NCBI RefSeq assembly: GCF_014647975.1
Contig: NZ_BMQF01000002.1
Span: 620,001 to 684,000, forward strand
Length of the DNA stretch: 64,000 nucleotides
Direction of reading: 5' to 3'
Origin: Streptomyces fumigatiscleroticus
GTDB lineage: Bacteria > Actinomycetota > Actinomycetes > Streptomycetales > Streptomycetaceae
The first letter of the stretch is position 1; each line of letters starts with the position of its first letter. Of this stretch, positions 61,197 to 64,000 are shown in pieces. A program made the position numbers and the translations under genes. The notes beneath the pieces are model-generated. The model was not told where the DNA came from. It did not search any database and saw only the letters and a program-made list of their open reading frames with translations.

Positions 61197-61709
61197 GTGC
61201 CCTACGCTCCAGAAACCGCCCAGGATCACGCCTTCCTCACCCAGGCCATCAAACTGTCCCGGCACGCCCTCGAGGACGAGGGCAAGACCCCGTTCGGGGC
61301 GCTCGTCGTCGTGGACGGCGAGGTCGTCGGCACCGGCACCAGCTCGGTCGTCGAACTCCGCGATCCCACGGCCCACGCCGAGGTCATGGCCCTGCGGGCG
61401 GCCGGCAGCAAGCTCGGGCGACACCTCATGGAAGACGCGGTGATGTACTCCAGCAGCGAGCCCTGCCCGATGTGCCTGGTCGCTTGCTACTGGGCCCGGA
61501 TTCCTCGTCTGGTGTACGCCGCCACGAGCCACGACGTGGCCGTCAACGGCTTCGAGGATCTCCAGTTCTACCGGCAGCTCGCTCTGCCGAACGCCGAGCG
61601 GACACTGCTCGTGGAGACGGCCGCGGGGGACGAGACGCGTGAGATCGCGGCCAAGGCCCTGGCCAGTTGGGCGGACAAGCTCCCGTTCGCCGTCGAGCCC
61701 AAGCTCTAG
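61197..61709 (+). CDS. Nucleoside/base deaminase (CDA/ADAT fold)
   Basis: The product is 170 aa from GTG 61197, with GGAG seven bases upstream. Zinc-binding motifs are HAEVMAL (His and catalytic Glu) and SSEPCPMCLVAC (two cysteines), matching guanine-deaminase/tRNA-adenosine-deaminase-like enzymes. It would hydrolytically deaminate a free base, nucleoside or nucleic acid. Its place behind two unknown proteins is unusual for a housekeeping deaminase. Confidence 0.88.
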   Translation: MPYAPETAQDHAFLTQAIKLSRHALEDEGKTPFGALVVVDGEVVGTGTSSVVELRDPTAHAEVMALRAAGSKLGRHLMEDAVMYSSSEPCPMCLVACYWARIPRLVYAATSHDVAVNGFEDLQFYRQLALPNAERTLLVETAAGDETREIAAKALASWADKLPFAVEPKL

Positions 61710-61743
61710 CGTCGGTCCAAGGGTCGGACCACCTGCCACGACC

Positions 61744-62605
61744 TCAAGCAACGCGGTGCTCCCATCTCAGGACGGGCTCCTTCCCGATCCAGTAGACGTG
61801 GGAGCGTTCGGTGATGCGGAGCCGTACGGTGCCGATGTCCGGCTGTCCGGCCCCCTGCCAGGCCATGAGCGACCGCTCGATGCCGTCCCACAACGCCACG
61901 GGACCGCCCTGGCGGACCGTCCAGCCGGCGGTGTCCTCGGTGAAGGCGGCGAAGGACTCCCGCTCCGGGTCGAACAGGTGAAGCAACTTCGTGCCGTCGT
62001 CAGCCGTAGCGCGGACGAGCTGGGCCCCGGGAGCGCTGAGCTGTGCGAGGAAGGACGGCGTCCACTCGTCCAGCAGGGTCGGCGGCACCTTGGCGGGGCG
62101 CTCGGTGTCGGCGTACGCGGTACGCGCCGACAGGTCGCCCGCCAGAGGAGCCGTGGCCTGTGAGCGGGCCTGCATGAAGGAGGATCGGCCGATGATCCGG
62201 CCCTCCGCCGTGCCGTCCTCCTGCACCGTGACCTTGGCCAGGCCGGTGCCCCACGGCCATGAGCCGAGCGTGGCCAGGATGATGCCGCCCGGCTTGGTCT
62301 GGCGGACCCAGGTGTACGGGATGCGGCGTACGGCGCAGGTGGCGATCGTTCGGTCGTACGGGGCTCGGGGCGGATGGCCGAGGAGGCCGTCGCCCGTCAC
62401 CGTCCATGTGGAGAAGCCGGCCTCCTCCAGGGCCGCGTCCGCGCGGGCGGCGACCTGGGGGTCCACCTCGATGGTGGTGACGTTGTCCTCGCCGAGGCGG
62501 TGGCACATCAGGGCCGTCGAGTAGCCGGTGCCGGTGCCGATCTCCAGCACCGTGTGGCCGTCCGCCGGCTCCAGCTCCTCGATCATGCCGATCACGGTCG
62601 TGGGC
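61744..62605 (-). pseudogene. 5'-truncated TgmC-like (PIMT-type) methyltransferase
   Basis: The remaining frame encodes about 285 residues of a protein-isoaspartate-methyltransferase-like enzyme of ATP-grasp peptide-maturase (tgm) clusters: HTVLEIGTGTGYSTALMCHRL in pieces, ATCAVRRIPYTWVRQ, GGIILATLGSW. The usual first 100 or so residues are missing. Homology stops near 62605, exactly where the regulator fragment on the other strand begins. The open ATG at 62634 is accidental. SAM binding looks intact, but activity is doubtful. Confidence 0.75.
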
Positions 62606-62896
62606 GTGGAACAGTTGCAACATCTGAGCGCCATGTGCGAACGCCCTCGCGTGACTGTTCAAGTGCTTCCCTTTTCGCGAGGCGCGCATGCTGCGGCTGT
62701 TGGCAGTTTCGCCATCCTGCGTGGTCCGGAGCCTACGCTGGACGTGGTCTATGTAGACATCCTCGGGGGCGGCCTCTTCATGGAAAAACCGAAGGAACTG
62801 AGCCGCTACAGGTCGGCTTTCGAGTATCTGAGCGCGCAGGCCCTCGACCTCGAGTCATCGGCAGCGTTCATCACCCGTGTAGGCAGGGAGTTCTGA
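62606..62896 (+). pseudogene. 5'-truncated XRE/DUF5753 regulator
   Basis: Only the C-terminal third of a DUF5753 regulator remains (VEQLQHLSAMCERPRVTVQ, VLPFSRGAHAAAVGSF, VVYVDILGGGLFMEK, ending VGREF). The DNA-binding part is gone. It is about 60 percent identical by eye to the intact regulator at 57777. Its stop overlaps the next DUF397 start as TGATG, showing the original gene pair. Confidence 0.85.
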
Positions 62897-63096
62897 TGGT
62901 CACGCCGGTCATACCCTCCTGGTTCAAGTCGACTTACAGCGGAGGGAGCGGCACCGAATGTGTGGAGTGCGCGCATGCGGTGGATGGCATGCTGGTACGC
63001 GACTCGAAGCGTAGCGAGGGGCCCGTACTCCTCCTTCAGGGATCGTCCTGGCGTGCGTTCACACAGGCACTGCGGGAGGGCGAGCTGGAAGGCTGA
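62896..63096 (+). CDS. DUF397 protein, orphaned
   Basis: The product is 66 aa with the family signature WFKSTYSGGSGTECVECA and MLVRDSKR. The reading frame is intact, but its partner regulator has lost its helix-turn-helix, so the protein may no longer be expressed or functional. Confidence 0.9.
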   Translation: MVTPVIPSWFKSTYSGGSGTECVECAHAVDGMLVRDSKRSEGPVLLLQGSSWRAFTQALREGELEG

Positions 63097-63152
63097 GGCT
63101 ACCCAGGTCAGCAGGAAGACCGGACGCCGGGCCAGCTGAGCGGGCCCGGACG

Positions 63153-63977
63153 CTACAGAGCTCTGTTGTCAGTTTTGAGGAAGGCGGTCACCGCCGCGTA
63201 CAGCTTCCCCGGCTGGTCCAGGTGCACGTCGTGTCCCGCCTCCGCGATCAGCGTATGGCGGAGGTCCGGGCGGCGGGCCAGCATTTCGGCCGGTTCGCCG
63301 TCGCGCATGGTGCCGTTCTCGCCTGTCACCAGCAGCGTGGGGCGGGTGATGCGTGACCACTCCTCCCAGTAGGCGGTCGTGGCCAGGGGGGAGATGGTCT
63401 CGATCATCACGTCCCGGTCGAAGCGCGGGTGCCGGCCGTCCTCGCGTTTCTCCAAACCCTCGGCCCATGCCTGGTGGCCCAGGAATCGGCGAGCGGCGTC
63501 CAGGGACGGGAACGGGGCCGGCCAGCTGTCCAGCCAGGCGGCGATGTGGGTGGGGAGGTCCGGGTTGGGGCCGCCCGGGCCCGCCTCGACGAGGATCAGG
63601 GACTTCACCAGGTCCGGGCGGGCCGAGGTCAGGAGCATCGCCGTATGGCCGCCCAGGGACTGGCCCACCAGAGTCACGGGGGCCAGGGCGAGCGTCTCGA
63701 TCAGGGTTACGGCGTCCCGGACGTGGGAGTCCCGCGTGGTCGCCGCGGGGCGGCGGGTGCTCTCGCCGTGGCCGCGGGCGTCGTACGTCACCACCCGGTG
63801 GCCGTCGGCCGGCAGACGGGAGGCCAGGTCGGTCCATTCGCCCTGGTGGCCTGCGAGGCCGTGGAGGAGGAGGAAGGGGGAGGAGCCGGTCGGCGTGGGG
63901 GCCCTCGGGGCGTGGTCGCGGTACGCGATGCGGGTGCCGTCCGGAGTGGTCAGGAGACGGGGGGTGTGGGTCTGCAA
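63153..63977 (-). CDS. Alpha/beta-fold hydrolase
   Basis: The product is 274 aa from TTG 63977, with AAGGA upstream. The nucleophile elbow is VGQSLGGH (Ser), the oxyanion loop is LLLHGLAGHQGEW, and the catalytic His is in AEAGHDVHLDQP. The acid after strand 6 is unclear: LLVTGENGTM has Glu/Asn where Asp is common. DARGHGES is typical of epoxide-hydrolase and esterase relatives. The substrate is unknown. Confidence 0.87.
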   Translation of the reverse strand: MQTHTPRLLTTPDGTRIAYRDHAPRAPTPTGSSPFLLLHGLAGHQGEWTDLASRLPADGHRVVTYDARGHGESTRRPAATTRDSHVRDAVTLIETLALAPVTLVGQSLGGHTAMLLTSARPDLVKSLILVEAGPGGPNPDLPTHIAAWLDSWPAPFPSLDAARRFLGHQAWAEGLEKREDGRHPRFDRDVMIETISPLATTAYWEEWSRITRPTLLVTGENGTMRDGEPAEMLARRPDLRHTLIAEAGHDVHLDQPGKLYAAVTAFLKTDNRAL

Positions 63978-64000
63978 CTGGCCTGTCCTTCTGTGGCTCC

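Noticed and set aside
62528..62605. Start of a gene at 62528 feeding the regulator fragment
   Set aside because: This part is the antisense of the methyltransferase coding region. It only happens to be open and shows no regulator homology before about 62606.

Overview
The window is high-GC actinobacterial DNA, almost certainly a Streptomyces chromosome. The signs are strong third-position G/C bias, GTG and TTG starts, the cslA-glxA pair, a DasR-type site in front of a chitin-active LPMO, SPFH, PASTA and SEC-C proteins, and XRE(DUF5753)-DUF397 gene pairs. From memory, gene order from about 1 to 43 kb follows the conserved core around SCO2817-SCO2838 of S. coelicolor. This could not be checked here.

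1-6 kb: the 3' part of a superfamily-1 helicase, a small unknown gene, a primase/polymerase-like protein whose stop codon lies inside a tRNA-Lys gene, an exported M6-like metalloprotease, and a PAS-GGDEF-EAL protein (CdgA-like). 6-16 kb: a flavin monooxygenase, two Asp/Glu-racemase-fold (EutA-like) paralogues, a 2-hydroxyacid dehydrogenase, an amidase, a DUF3830 protein, an EhuBCDA-type amino-acid/ectoine-class ABC importer and an IclR regulator. This looks like one uptake-and-catabolism locus. 16-26 kb: two more identical tRNA-Lys genes, LPMO chb with a DasR site, an SPFH protein, an NlpC/P60-like hydrolase, a FadR-type regulator, and cslA-glxA with a convergent GH6 cellulase, the hyphal-tip glycan machinery. 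26-30 kb: a sortase with a secreted partner, a NagD-like phosphatase and an LAXTG-type wall protein. 30-44 kb: a 19/20-bp minisatellite, a decayed serine recombinase, a ROK repressor divergent from a Gfo/Idh oxidoreductase, a heme-degrading-domain protein, F420-type and FAH-type enzymes, YidC2 with DUF6412, an HxlR regulator divergent from an MFS exporter, a GH30 enzyme, SEC-C and PASTA proteins, and a VOC/AraC pair.

44.7-55.4 kb is the most unusual part: a seven-gene island of two convergent operons. The plus operon encodes a MORC/MutL-like GHKL ATPase, a Z1-domain helicase and a C5-cytosine methylase. The minus operon encodes an HNH-like zinc protein, a ParB-like protein, an SNF2-family ATPase and a Vsr-type endonuclease. 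The composition recalls the predicted MutL/MORC restriction-modification-like systems. The island is visibly richer in A/T than its surroundings, especially around the methylase.

55.7-64 kb is accessory DNA. It has XRE regulators, an anti-sigma-type ATPase, DUF397 proteins, an operon of a four-TM protein, an unknown protein and a nucleoside deaminase, and a scar where a 5'-truncated TgmC-like methyltransferase abuts a 5'-truncated XRE regulator. An alpha/beta hydrolase closes the window.

A recurring oddity is that six genes have short tandem repeats, with periods from 8 to 32 bp, placed on or just behind their stop codons.
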